Shown: positions 1 to 9,821, numbered from the stretch's first letter. The stretch is 64,000 nucleotides of DNA from FEN-1219 sp963744305 (GCA_963744305.1 CAVUTF010000029.1:1-64000); one strand, 5' to 3'. Made by a program: numbers and translations. Notes: generated from the sequence alone by a model not told the origin.

Positions 1-80
1 GCAGCCGGCAGCCTGACACCGAACCTTGCCTGACCGTCGCGCGCTCGAACCCGCCTTTGATCTTCAGGGCGGCGGTGTGT

Positions 81-160
81 GTGGATACCCTCGGCCGCGA
101 CTGACAAGGCGGTTGTCGATCGAACGTGCGGGTTGTGACAAGCGACTTGTCAGTCGCGCG
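81..160. repeat. Intergenic palindromic repeat element, copy 1
   Basis: Two palindromes stand in tandem. The first, around 102-119, is imperfect (TGACAAGGCGGTTGTCGA). The second, at 136-152, has perfect 7-bp arms (TGACAAG, spacer CGA, CTTGTCA). They follow GTGGATACC at 81-89 and end in GTCGCGCG. The same layout recurs near 7051 and 11699, so this is an interspersed repeat family, probably of REP type. Confidence 0.6.
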
Positions 161-186
161 GGGAGGGGTCACGCATAGACCCCCGA

Positions 187-1853
187 GTGGTTTGGAACGC
201 CGCCGGCTTCGCGCGAGTGAGTGAGCACATGGGCTTGAATTCGCGGGTCGCCCGAATACGATGGCGCATGCCCAGCGCCGTGACAGCAACCGCGGGTCCT
301 GCCCCCGCGGCCCCCACGTTCAGCACCCGGCTGTCAGCCCGCGGCGCGTTCTCCGTGAACGCCGCGTTCGTCGTCGGCTTGCTGGTGCTGAGCCAACTCC
401 CGCTGCTCGACGCGCGCCCTGTCGTGCGCGCGTCGATCGTCGGCGCCGCGCTGGTGCTGCTCGCATGGAGCGCGTTGCTGTTCGGGGTTCTGCGGCGCGG
501 GCAGACGGTGGCGTTCGAAGTGGCGCTGCGCCCGCAGCACTATTTGCAGGCGTGCTTGCAGGGCTCACTGATCCTCTATTGGGGCTTCTACTGGCGCGAG
601 GTGTATCACGCGGCGCCGCTGATCGTGGCGCAGCTACTCTTCGCTTACGGCTTCGACAGTCTGTTGTCGTGGACGCACCGCCGCACGTTCGCTCTCGGCT
701 TCGGCCCGTTTCCCATCATCTTCAGCCTCACGCTGTTCTTCTGGTTCAAGGACCCGTTGTTCTACTGGCAGTTCGTGATGGTGGCGATCGGCTTCCTCGC
801 CAAGGAGTTCCTGCGCTGGCAGCGCGACGGCGTGAACACGCACATCTTCAACCCCTCGTCGTTCCCTTTGGCGGTGGTGTCGGTAGTGCTGCTGCTCTTC
901 GATGCGACCGACATGACGTGGGGTTTCCTGGTGGCGGAAACCGAGTTCTATCCGCCCCACATGTATCTCGCGATCTTCCTCATCGGGATGCCGGGGCAGT
1001 ACCTCTTCGGCGTCGCGCCGATGACGATGGCGGCCGTGACGACGACGTTCGTCTTCAGTGCGATCTACCACTCCGCGACCGGCAGCTATTACTTCGTCGA
1101 CTCGCACGTGCCGATTGCGGTGTTCCTCGGCATGACTCTGCTGTTCACGGATCCCGCTACTTCGCCGCGCACGCTGCTGGGCCGCATTTTCTACGGCGTG
1201 CTCTACGGGCTCTCCACCGTTCTCTTGTACGACTTGCTGCTGAGCGCGAACACGCCGGGCTTTTACGACAAGCTGCTCCAGGTGCCGCTGCTCAATCTGT
1301 CCGTCATCTTGCTCGACCGGCTCGCGAGGTCGCGCTCAAGGCCATCGACCCGTCGGCGTGGATCCGCAACTGGGCGCCGCGCCGCCGTCATCTCGCGTAC
1401 ATGGGCGTGTGGGCGACCGCCTTCGTCGCCATGAGCGCGTCCGGGCATCTCGGCGACGAGCATCCCGGGCAATGGACGCCGTTCTGGGAGCAGGCGTGCG
1501 CGGCCGATAAGCGCGATGCCTGCCTCAACCTGTACTTCCTGCACGACGGCTACTGCGCGGACGGCTCGCCTTGGGCGTGCAACGAGATCGGCATCCTGCT
1601 GGCCGAGCGCTACGACAATCGCGCCGTCGCCGCGGCGGCGTTCAACCGCGCGTGCACGCTGCAATTCGCCGCCGGCTGCGACAACGCGGCTGCGATCGCG
1701 AGGGACGGCACGCTCCGCCACGACGACCCGACTGCCGCGGACTACCAGTTCATCCTCAGCGGCAGCAAGGGTCCGATCCGGGATCGAGAGCCCGCTGAGC
1801 TCTACGCGCGCGCCTGCGAGTTGGGCTGGCCGAACGCCTGCGGGAGCCGTTGA
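187..1853 (+). CDS. NqrB/RnfD-like membrane protein fused to a Cys-rich Sel1-like tail (frameshifted)
   Basis: The first ~380 residues form a multi-pass membrane protein resembling the NqrB/RnfD subunits of ion-pumping redox complexes: about eight hydrophobic segments, FNPSSFPLAV near residue 220 and TDPATSPRT near residue 318. I do not see the SGAT-type motif that carries covalent FMN in those subunits. A one-base frameshift near 1320-1335 moves the coding frame. The continuation (IDPSAWIRNW onward) holds repeats with Cys pairs about seven residues apart (ACAADKRDAC, ACTLQFAAGC, ACELGWPNAC), as in Cys-rich Sel1/Hcp proteins. No other Nqr or Rnf subunit is nearby. The start is uncertain: GTG at 187, or in-frame ATG at 229 or 268. 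Confidence 0.65.
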
Positions 1854-1858
1854 CTCGC

Positions 1859-2656
1859 TTACACCACGGGTTTGCGGACCTCGGCGCCGTACGCGTCCTG
1901 CCCCGGTGCCACGTAGGGCTGCTCGAGAAGCCGCCGCATTTGCTCGGAGTAGTCGAACTCTGGCGCATCCGCCGGCGACGGGTAGGGTGACGCCCACGCC
2001 ATGTGTCCGGGCGCGTACTTGTAGAGCAGGCTCCGCCGCTCGTGTTGGGCGCGCCACGGCCATGTCCCGTGTGTGCACGCTTCACTGAAGATGATCGCGT
2101 CGCCGGCTTGCACCGGCACGCGTAAAACCCATGGCCCGGTCTCCTCGAGCGAGATGAACCGCTTCGGGAATGCGAAGTTCGCCTTGTGGCTCCCCGGCAC
2201 GACCGCGAAGCCGCCGTCGTCGGGGCCCGCGTCGGTCAGCGCGTAGGACAGGACCGTGAGCCCATTCATCATCTCGCCATCGCGGTACTCATAGTCCTGG
2301 GCTGGGTCCCACGGCGTGTGGCCGCCGTGCAGCCCGAGCTGTTTGCTGCCCGGCCGCATGAGGATCGCGTAGCCGTGGTCGTAACGGAACTTCGAACCGA
2401 CGAGCGATTGGAGATACGACAGCATCCTCGGGTGTGCGAGCACACGCCTGAACGGCTCGTCCCACGTGTGCAGCGCGCCGACCGTCATGAAGTTCGGGTC
2501 GTTGACCCACGCCGGCTCCTGGCCGGCCTCGGCTTTGCGCCACAGGTCGTAAGAGTCGATGAGCGCATTGAGCGCGGCGACTTCCTCGCGCGACAGGGCC
2601 TGCTTCACGACGATGAAACCCATGAGATCGAAGAGATACTTTTCTTCAGCGTTCAC
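1859..2656 (-). CDS. Phytanoyl-CoA dioxygenase (PhyH) family protein
   Basis: An intact 265-residue protein of the Fe(II)/2-oxoglutarate PhyH fold, whose members usually hydroxylate lipids or small metabolites in the cytoplasm. Visible features are the RYDHGYAILMRPG strand (91-103), LHGGH at 109-113 where the metal motif is expected, VVPGSHKANF (152-161), the distal histidine in CTHGTWPW (H196) and arginines 207-208 for the 2-oxoglutarate carboxylate. The expected HxD motif reads H110-G-G112, so the carboxylate ligand is missing or lies elsewhere. The start codon is GTG, directly abutting the stop codon of the upstream gene on the same strand, which implies co-transcription and coupling. The substrate is unknown. 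Confidence 0.85.
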   Translation of the reverse strand: MNAEEKYLFDLMGFIVVKQALSREEVAALNALIDSYDLWRKAEAGQEPAWVNDPNFMTVGALHTWDEPFRRVLAHPRMLSYLQSLVGSKFRYDHGYAILMRPGSKQLGLHGGHTPWDPAQDYEYRDGEMMNGLTVLSYALTDAGPDDGGFAVVPGSHKANFAFPKRFISLEETGPWVLRVPVQAGDAIIFSEACTHGTWPWRAQHERRSLLYKYAPGHMAWASPYPSPADAPEFDYSEQMRRLLEQPYVAPGQDAYGAEVRKPVV

Positions 2657-3312
2657 CTAGAGGATCTCCCTTCCAACGTCGTTGTAGACACCCGCGGTCG
2701 TGAGACGCACGGGCTCGCTGATGTCGTCGAGGTCCCGCGCGATCGCGGCAAGCGCGCCGTACGAGGGCAGCGTCCAAACCGCGAGACCGCCGGGGTCCGG
2801 GGCAAGTTTGCCGATCCCGACGATGCACAGCGCGAGCGTCAACTTCGGGTGTGACACGGCGCGCTTCGAGTACAGCGCGCGGATCTCGTCGTCCGAGCCG
2901 ACCGGCTCGAAGAACTCGGCATAGTAGATCCCGTTTTGCTGCCGCACCGGCTCCAGCAACGGCTCATAGCATCCCGCCCGGTCGATCCGTGCGAGCTCAC
3001 GGAACGGCTTCTCCAACGCGTCGGCCTCGCCGGAACGAAAGACCTTGTCCCAGTCGTCGAGACGCTCGAGTCCGGCGGTCGGCGTGTACCAGACCGTCAT
3101 GTACTCGGGCTCGGGTCCGAGCCGCCACGTACGGCCCATGCTGAGAATCATCTGGTCCTCGGACCAGGAACCCTCCCAGCCGCTCTGTCCCGCGAGGACC
3201 GCGCGATGGAACCGTTGCAACTGGCTCTCGAACGACTCGACCGCCAGTGTCCCGCGGTCGTTTTCGCGAGGCCCGGCTGCGGACGGCGGCTGGTGAACTC
3301 GATGTAAATCAT
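2657..3312 (-). CDS. Conserved hypothetical protein upstream of PhyH (frameshifted near the start)
   Basis: About 218 residues. The N-terminus beginning MIYIEFTSRRPQP (ATG at 3312) is in one frame, and the rest (VESFESQLQRF, MTVWYTPTAGLERLDDW, LEPVRQQNGIYYAEFFEP, LAVWTLPSYGALAAI) is in another, so a single indel lies near 3245-3270. The alternating strand pattern and the MIYIEF start recall the dimeric alpha-beta barrel (EthD/NIPSNAP-like) group, but I cannot assign a family with confidence. It has no signal peptide. Its TAG stop touches the GTG start of the PhyH gene, so the two probably act in one pathway. Confidence 0.6.
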
Positions 3313-3447
3313 GTGAGGTGTCTCGCTCCGCCAAAGCATAGCAGTGCCGTCAGGAGAGAAAACTTTGGACGGGCTCACACGGTCTCCTTGGCTCAAGCGG
3401 ATGGAGAAGGCGGTTACAGTAGCGGTCCGGTGTTTGAGGGAAGACTC

Positions 3448-4868
3448 ATGAGAAAAGGATTCGTCGAATCGTGGGCGCTCGCCGCCAGTCTGATTGCCGC
3501 ACCCGCTTTGGCCCAGAAGATGCCGGACATCGGCTTCGAGAGCGTCGGCCGCGGCCGGCCGCTCGCCGCCAGCGTGCTCGACTATGAACAAGAGGTAGGA
3601 CCGAACTGGATCCGCCAGCCGCGCCAGCAGCCCGGCCCGGACGTGAAGAAGCCGTTCCCCCTGAACGGCTACCTCCCGGCCGACGTGCCGAAGGACTACA
3701 AGCCGCTGCCGCGCGACCTCTTCAACAGCCCGGATTTCTACGCCGACAAGGAGCTTTGGACCGACCCGCGCTATTTCCGCTGCAACAGCCCGCAAGCGAC
3801 GGAGTATCAACGCGGAGTCCTGGCGCGTCCCGGCGTGAACACGTCGGATTCGGATGCCGACGGGCCCTGGGGGCACTGCGACATCGACATGCCGCGCGAA
3901 GCCATCGTGAGCCCATACGGATTCAAGACGGCGCAGGAACACTACGAGGCGCTGAAAGCAGAGACGACGAAACGCGGCGGCCCGAGCGTCTATACCTACG
4001 AGAATTTTCCGAACGCCGAGTGGAACGGCACGTACCAGCGCCCGGGCGGAGGCGGCGCCGGCGCCGTCAACCAAAGCAACTGGTATTGGGGTAGGCACAG
4101 CCAGATCTCGACGGTGCTCTCGGTGCTGACGCCGAAGTACCAGGAGTGGATGGTGCAGGAGGCCTATCACCAAGTGCGCGGTCACGCGATGTGGCCTTCG
4201 ACGTTCTGCTGGCCGGAAGGCTTCATGCGGCGCTGGTACCCGGCGGCCGTCTGGGAGCACTACGTCATCGCCACGCCGGACCTCGTGCACGTGCGCGCGG
4301 GCGTCGCGCGCAACTTCATCCAGGACACCTACGTCGGCCGCGATTTCAACATGGAGGACGTGCCGAAGGGCGGCGTGCCGCGCCTCGGCGCTGCGGTGCC
4401 GCGGTGGTACGGCGAGACGATCGGCTTCTGGGACAAGGACACGCTGATCACCTGGACGAGCAACATCCAGGGCTGGAAGTCGCACGCGCAGTTCGAGTTC
4501 TCGAGCAAGATGCAGTCGATCGAGATCTACACGCCGATTCGCGAGAACGGCCAATTCATCGGCCTGAACCACGAGACGATCCTCTACGACGAGGAGGCGT
4601 TGGCGGAGCCGGTGCGCATCGTGCGCAATCTGCACAAGATCAACAAATTCACCGACGACGACCAAGTGCCGTACGCCTTCATCGAGTGCGTGCAGACGAT
4701 CTTCTCGGTCAACGGCGTCAACACGCCGCTCACGCCGGGCAGCAAGATCGAGTACGAGATGCCCGACATGTACGGCCGCCCTGGGCCAAGGTCTGGGGCG
4801 AGCAGTTCGAGCAAGGCATGAGCAAGCCCGAAGAATCCGAGGACTTGTTCGATTTCAGCGATAACTAG
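3448..4868 (+). CDS. Exported protein of an unrecognised SVGRG family, paralog 1 (frameshift near the 3' end)
   Basis: Encodes ~473 residues with a Sec signal peptide (cleavage after APALA, about residue 22). It is paralogous to the next gene: both carry SVGRG near residue 32, PLPRDxF, DKELWxDPRYFRCN, REAIVSPYxFKTAQEHYEAL, KAETTKRGGP, WPEGFMRRW, RWYGETIGFWDKDTLI and an IEIY...DExALxEPxRIVRN segment. The C-terminal part resembles the LVV-x-TTN / YE-x-DP module of other exported proteins in this window. Near 4780 one C of a C-run appears to be missing; restoring it continues MYGRP into WAKVWGEQFEQG and a stop at 4868, as in the paralog. Function unknown; periplasmic or surface-exposed by inference. 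Confidence 0.8.
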
Positions 4869-4909
4869 CAGCTGCGCGGCGGCAAGCCGCGCGACTCTTT
4901 GGGGGATGG

Positions 4910-6291
4910 ATGGCGACGAAGAGCAGCGAAGGGTTTTGGAAGTTGCGGCGGCTCGCGATCGCACTCGCGATGCGCAGCGCCGGTGGCGGCGCAGAAAGCC
5001 CGCAGATCGACTTCAAGAGCGTCGGCCGCGGCGCACCGGTCATGGTGGACGCCGCCACGTTGCCGGTGATCGGCGCCACTTACCAAGGAGGTCCGGGAGG
5101 CGAAGGAAACCAAGCGAACCCTGCGCCGAGGACGTTCGTCGGTTTGGCGAGCCCGGCGAAGCACCGAAGGGCGTCGAGCCGCTGCCGCGCGACATGTTCA
5201 CGTCCGACGACTTCTACAAGGACAAAGAGCTCTGGTCCGATCCGCGCTATTTCCGTTGCAACACGACCGTAGCGATCGAAGACATGTGGACTCAGCGTGG
5301 CGCGATCGGCCAGAACGGGCCGACGTCGGCGGGGTGGGGACGTTGCGACAGCGACTATCCGCGCGAAGCGATCGTGAGCCCGTATCCGTTCAAGACCGCG
5401 CAAGAGCATTACGAGGCGCTGAAAGCGGAGACGACGAAGCGCGGCGGCCCGACGAAGCACACCTACGCGACCGTGCCCGGCGACGAGTGGACGGGCCGCT
5501 ACGGCCGCGCGTCGACCGAGAGCTGGTACCAGGCGCGCAAGATGCAGGTCTCGACGATGGCGTCGCTGCTGACGCCGAAGTATCAGCAATACCTGGTGCA
5601 GGAGGCCTATCACTCGGGCAACACGAACGTCGCGCATTGGCAGTCGCAGTACTGCTGGCCCGAAGGCTTCATGCGCCGCTGGCACCAGGCCGCGATTCGC
5701 GACCACTACATCACGGTGACGCCGCAGCAGGTCCAAATCATGACCGGCATCGCGCGCAACTTCATCACCAACATCTTGATCGGCCGCGAGTTCGACATGT
5801 CGGGCGCGACCCCACGCCTAGGCGCCGACGTGCCGCGCTGGTACGGCGAGACGATCGGCTTCTGGGACAAGGACACCCTGATCACGTGGACGTCCAACGT
5901 CATCGGTTGGAAGGTGCATGCCGACTTCGAGTTCTCGAACAAGATGCAAACGATCGAGATCTACTCGCCGTACCGCGACGCGAGCGGCAAGTTCCTGGGG
6001 TTGAACCACGAGGCGATCTTCTACGACGAGGACGCGCTCGTGGAGCCGATCCGCATCGTGCGCAACTTCGACAAGCAGGGCGACCTCAGCGAAGGCCCGC
6101 CGTACATCTACATCGACTGCGTGCAGACGATCTTCCCGATCAACGGCAAGGCTACGCCGGTGACGCCGGGCGCTACCTTCGAGTACGAGCAGCTCGATAT
6201 GTACGGCCGGCCGTGGGGCTACCTCTGGCAGAAGTACTACGAGCAGAACATGGAGCGGCCCGAAGAAGAGGACATCTTCAGCTTCGAATAG
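4910..6291 (+). CDS. Exported protein of an unrecognised SVGRG family, paralog 2 (frameshifts in the N-terminal part)
   Basis: Tandem paralog of the preceding gene, about 460 residues, ending MERPEEEDIFSFE, an acidic tail like that of paralog 1 (SKPEESEDLFDFSDN). ATG at 4910 opens a region that reads as a signal peptide only if indels are allowed: the AAPVAAQK cleavage region is in a neighbouring frame, then PQIDFKSVGRG returns to the first frame. A further indel near 5135-5150 leads into EAPKGVEPLPRDMF. From there to the stop the frame is open. The C-terminal module (GETIGFWDKDTLITWTSN, IEIYSP, HEAIFYDEDALVEP) matches paralog 1 almost block for block. The 41-bp gap between the genes suggests one transcript. 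Confidence 0.78.
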
Positions 6292-6330
6292 CCATGGTTC
6301 GGCGTGTGTGTGCATACCGAGCGGCCACTG

Positions 6331-7023
6331 ATGAAACGCATCGCACTCGTCGGTGATTACAATGAAACCAGAGTCGCGCATCGCGCGATTCCCATTGCTC
6401 TCAAGTTGGCCGCGCAAGACTTGCGGGTGGATGTGTCGTGGGAATGGTTGCCGTCGCGCGAATTGCAGCCGACTGTCCAAGCGCGGCTCGAACCGTATGC
6501 GGCCGTGTGGTGCGTGCCGGGAAGTCCGTACCAAAATACCCAAGGCGTAATCGAAGCGATTCGTTGTGCGCGTTTGCAGAAGCGGCCGTTTCTTGGAACT
6601 TGCGGCGGGTTTCAGCACGCGATACTCGAGTACGCCCAAGCCGTTTGGGGTATCGATGCAGTTAACGCGGAAACGAATCCCGACGCGAAGGATCCTGTGA
6701 TCGCGCCGTTGGTTTGCTCGCTCGTAGAGGTGCGCGGTGGACTGTGCTTCGAGCCCGGCTCGCGGTTGCGAAACATCTATGGCAGGGATTCCGCGAATGA
6801 GGAGTATCACTGCAACTATGGGTTCAATGCGCGCTATGCGGATCGGCTGCAGAGTGGGCCGCTCAAAGTCGCGGCGCGCGATGAGGAGGGCGGCGTGCGC
6901 GCAGTGGAGCTCGACGAGCACCCGTTTTTTATCGGTACGCTGTTCCAGCCTGAGCGCGCCGCGTTGCGCGAGCAAACGCCGCCGCTGGTGAAGGCGTTTG
7001 TCGAGGCCGTGGCCTCTAACTGA
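6331..7023 (+). CDS. CTP synthase C-terminal-like glutamine amidotransferase domain protein
   Basis: An intact 230-residue class I glutamine-amidotransferase-like protein resembling only the glutaminase half of CTP synthase. The nucleophile elbow is GTCGGFQHA (Cys91). The C-terminal motif that normally reads FHPE, supplying the catalytic His and Glu, here reads LFQPE (Gln206, Glu208), so the usual triad is incomplete. It has no signal peptide and no synthetase domain. From memory, stand-alone proteins of this sort (CTP synthase C-terminal region-related) commonly have this QPE variant and no proven reaction. ATG at 6331 gives the natural MKRIALVGDYN start; an in-frame GTG at 6304 is less likely. 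Confidence 0.75.
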   Translation: MKRIALVGDYNETRVAHRAIPIALKLAAQDLRVDVSWEWLPSRELQPTVQARLEPYAAVWCVPGSPYQNTQGVIEAIRCARLQKRPFLGTCGGFQHAILEYAQAVWGIDAVNAETNPDAKDPVIAPLVCSLVEVRGGLCFEPGSRLRNIYGRDSANEEYHCNYGFNARYADRLQSGPLKVAARDEEGGVRAVELDEHPFFIGTLFQPERAALREQTPPLVKAFVEAVASN

Positions 7024-7050
7024 AGGGAAAAGCCGGCGCCTAGCTCGCGC

Positions 7051-7097
7051 GTGGATACCTCTCTCCCGCGATTGACAAGCAGCTTGTCAACACGCGC
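7051..7097. repeat. Intergenic palindromic repeat element, copy 2
   Basis: GTGGATACC at 7051-7059 is followed by a near-perfect palindrome at 7072-7090 with 9-bp arms around one base (TTGACAAGC, A, GCTTGTCAA), then ACGCGCG. It lies between the amidotransferase-like gene and the 3' end of the TonB receptor gene, so it may also act as a transcript end. It matches copies 1 and 3. Confidence 0.65.
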
Positions 7098-7208
7098 GAA
7101 CCGCTGTTGCGCAAAGTTGACTTCGTAGCAATGGCCCGCTTTTGGCAATCGCTTGCTAACGCTGCCCCGCCGTCGAGCCGCGGTCGTCGTCACGCCGCGC
7201 TGCCTGAT

Positions 7209-9821
7209 CTAGAAGGTGATGTTGAACCCGACGCCCAATTGCCGCGGCTGACCAATGACCGAGAAGTTGAAGCCCCACACGGTGCGCGTGTCGAAGCCGC
7301 CGTTGACATACTGCTCGTCCGTGAGGTTCGTCGCCCACAGGTCCGCCGTCCAGTTGCCTCGACTGGGCGTGAACACCATGCGGCCGTTCAAGACGCCGTA
7401 GGCGGGCTCGAATATCATGTTGCCGTTCTCGTCGCGCGGGATTCGGTGATTCGACGTGTCGCGGACGTATTCGTCCATCCAGCCATAGTTGCCGATGAAC
7501 GCGAGGCTCGCGCCGCTCGACAACGGCTGATCGTACTGGATGCCGAGCGAGGCGCTGTTGTCCGGCGCGTAGGCGAACGGCGCGTCGAGCGACGAGATGC
7601 CCGTGCCGGTGAGGTCGGTTACGGGAATAACGATTGGACCAGAGAGATCGTTACCGGTATTGGAGAACGTGCCGGTCGCCAGATAGTTCGTGTCGAGGAT
7701 GCCGATGTTGACGTTCACACGCCAACGATCAGTCGGTGCATAGACGATCTCGAACTCGAACCCACTGGCCTCGCCTGCGCCATCGCTCGAGATGATCGTG
7801 TTGGGCAACCGGTTGCCGGTGCATGGGTGCGTCGCCAACGTCGCCACGCGCATACCATCCCAATCGGCGTCGAAATAGCTTGCGTTGAAGCGCAACGTAC
7901 TGTCGCGCCAATCCGATCTAAGGCCCAACTCGCGGCTCGTGACGAGCTCGCGGTTCTGCGGGTACGACACTCGAGCTTGGACTGTTTGCGGGCAGCCGAG
8001 TGGCCCAACCACAGGCAGCGTTATGACTTGAGCGACAGCGTCGGTAAAGCCCTCGCCCCAGCTCGTGTAGAGCATGACGTCGTCGTTGAGCTGGTACTGC
8101 AGAGCGACCTTGTTGGTGGTATTGCGGCCGAAGTCCGGATCGTCGCGCGAGATCGGGTCGTCGTAAGCATAAATGTCGCCGTCGACCGGATCGCCCGAAA
8201 CGTCGTTACGGATGTACGGTGGGCTCGGGTCTGTAAGGGTCGTGCCACTATCGTCCGTGACGCGCACGCCGAGCGTCAGGTCGAGCTTTTCGGTGAGCCC
8301 GATCGTGACTTCGCCGAAAAAGGCGGTCTGCTCGTCGAGATTGTCGGTCACAGACCGGTTCGACCCCGGCAAGGTCATCGTCCAAAGCGACGGGTTGAGG
8401 CCGCCAACCACGGCGGTGGTCGTGCCGGTGAGGGCGCACGGCCCACCGGCCGGAAAGATCGGCAGCGGCACGTTGTTGTACACCGCCGTCGACCAGTCAT
8501 AGAGATACTGGCACGCCGCGACGCTCATGCGATCTCGCGGCGTGGGCGAGTTGTTGATGTCGCCGGGCTGACGCGGCAGGTCCCAGACCGACCAGCGGTC
8601 GGCACGCGACTTGGTTTTCTCCTCGAGCATATATAGACCGCCGAGCCACGTGAGACGGTCGTTGAAATTCGAGCCGGTCAGGTGAAATTCCTGCGTGAAG
8701 TTGTTGTCGACCGAGCGATTCTCGTCGATAGTGAAGGTGAACTCGGAGCCGTCGTAATCAACGTTCGACGTGCGCTGCATCTCCCACGTCGATGTGATCG
8801 ACTCGAACTGAAGGTTCTCGCCGATGTCCCAGTTCATCGTGATCGTGTAGTACTCCAAGTCGCGCCGGATACCGTCATCGGCCGTATCCGACTTCGTCTG
8901 CCACTTGCCGAGCTCGCCGCCGGGATATCCCGTCTCGTGACTCTCCGGAGTGAACCGGTCAGACGGGAAACTTGCCGTGAAAGGCGAAGCCGCGAAATTC
9001 GGGTTAACCGCACGCGCCATCGCGAGGTAGTCGGGGTTGCCGGCAAGCACGTTGTACCGGGTGATCTGTGGATGGTCCGTGTTCGAGAACCGGACGATGC
9101 GAGCGTCGGTGCTGCTCTTGTCTTCGTAGTTGGCCGTGAATCGCAGGCTGAAATTGTCCGTCGGCTCCCAGAGGAGGTCGCCGCGGAAGAGCTCGTCATC
9201 CTGGCCGCCCAACGAGTGTCCCAACGTGACGCTCTCGACGAAGCCATCGTTCTGGAGGCTCGAGACCATCCACTTCGATTTCAGCTTCTCCGTCAGCGGC
9301 ACGTCGAAGGCGGCCGTGATGTTCCGCCGTTCGAACTCGCCGAGCTCGACGCCCAGACGCACTCCGAACTCGTCACTTGGCGCGCGAGTCGTGATGCTGA
9401 TCGCACCGCCGTTGGTGTTACGGCCGAACAACGTTCCTTGCGGCCCGCGCAGCACCTCAACGCGCTCGACTTCCTGAAAATTCGACTCGAGGAAACCGTA
9501 CGTCGATTGCCAAATGCCGTCGACATAGATACCGACACCGGGTATGCCGCGAATCAAAAACACGCCGCCGCCGCCGGCGCCGCTGGGATTGGCGACGAGA
9601 TTGGGCACCATGATGCCAAGGTCGGCGCCCGTTTCGAGACCGCCGAGCTCGAGATCCTCGGCGCTGAACGCCTGGATGGAGATCGGCGTGGATTGCAAGT
9701 TCGTCTCGCGGCGTTGCGCAGTTACGACGATTTCTTCGAGCTGCGCGAAAGCGCGCAAAGGCACGAGCGACGCCGAGACAGCGATGCCTAATGCACTCAA
9801 GCGCGGAATGGAAATAGCCAT
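7209..9821 (-). CDS. TonB-dependent outer-membrane receptor
   Basis: An intact ~870-residue receptor. ATG at 9821 starts a signal peptide ending in LRAFA; the mature protein begins QLEEIVVTAQRRETNLQ, the usual start of the plug domain in this group. Plug features follow (PISIQAFSAEDLE, VEVLRGPQGTLFGRNTNGGAI). The remaining ~650 residues alternate aromatic strands of a 22-strand barrel and end in GVGFNITF, with terminal Phe as the outer-membrane assembly signal. It imports an unidentified ligand using TonB energy. No ExbB, ExbD or TonB gene is in the window. It is divergent from the sugar-isomerase-like gene at 10092 across about 270 bp, which suggests linked regulation. A GGGGGA ribosome-binding sequence precedes the start. 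Confidence 0.93.
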   Translation of the reverse strand: MAISIPRLSALGIAVSASLVPLRAFAQLEEIVVTAQRRETNLQSTPISIQAFSAEDLELGGLETGADLGIMVPNLVANPSGAGGGGVFLIRGIPGVGIYVDGIWQSTYGFLESNFQEVERVEVLRGPQGTLFGRNTNGGAISITTRAPSDEFGVRLGVELGEFERRNITAAFDVPLTEKLKSKWMVSSLQNDGFVESVTLGHSLGGQDDELFRGDLLWEPTDNFSLRFTANYEDKSSTDARIVRFSNTDHPQITRYNVLAGNPDYLAMARAVNPNFAASPFTASFPSDRFTPESHETGYPGGELGKWQTKSDTADDGIRRDLEYYTITMNWDIGENLQFESITSTWEMQRTSNVDYDGSEFTFTIDENRSVDNNFTQEFHLTGSNFNDRLTWLGGLYMLEEKTKSRADRWSVWDLPRQPGDINNSPTPRDRMSVAACQYLYDWSTAVYNNVPLPIFPAGGPCALTGTTTAVVGGLNPSLWTMTLPGSNRSVTDNLDEQTAFFGEVTIGLTEKLDLTLGVRVTDDSGTTLTDPSPPYIRNDVSGDPVDGDIYAYDDPISRDDPDFGRNTTNKVALQYQLNDDVMLYTSWGEGFTDAVAQVITLPVVGPLGCPQTVQARVSYPQNRELVTSRELGLRSDWRDSTLRFNASYFDADWDGMRVATLATHPCTGNRLPNTIISSDGAGEASGFEFEIVYAPTDRWRVNVNIGILDTNYLATGTFSNTGNDLSGPIVIPVTDLTGTGISSLDAPFAYAPDNSASLGIQYDQPLSSGASLAFIGNYGWMDEYVRDTSNHRIPRDENGNMIFEPAYGVLNGRMVFTPSRGNWTADLWATNLTDEQYVNGGFDTRTVWGFNFSVIGQPRQLGVGFNITF

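Noticed and set aside
187..1853. A complete Rnf or Nqr complex
   Set aside because: Only a single B/D-like subunit is present; upstream sequence is repeat and downstream is a PhyH gene.
634..2078. Minus-strand open frames antisense to the NqrB/RnfD-like gene
   Set aside because: Arg/His/Glu-rich shadow translations typical of high-GC antisense; the plus strand gives membrane segments and Cys repeats.
3148..4665. 505-codon minus-strand open frame
   Set aside because: Antisense shadow of the exported SVGRG paralog; low-complexity Arg/His/Val composition. Only its short stretch near 3312 (MIYIEFTSRRPQP) is real, as the N-terminus of the gene at 2657.
7107..9791. Long plus-strand open frames (7107-8636 and 8682-9791)
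   Set aside because: They are antisense to the TonB receptor and arise from high GC; they read as Arg/Val-rich sequence with no domains, while the minus strand gives a complete receptor.
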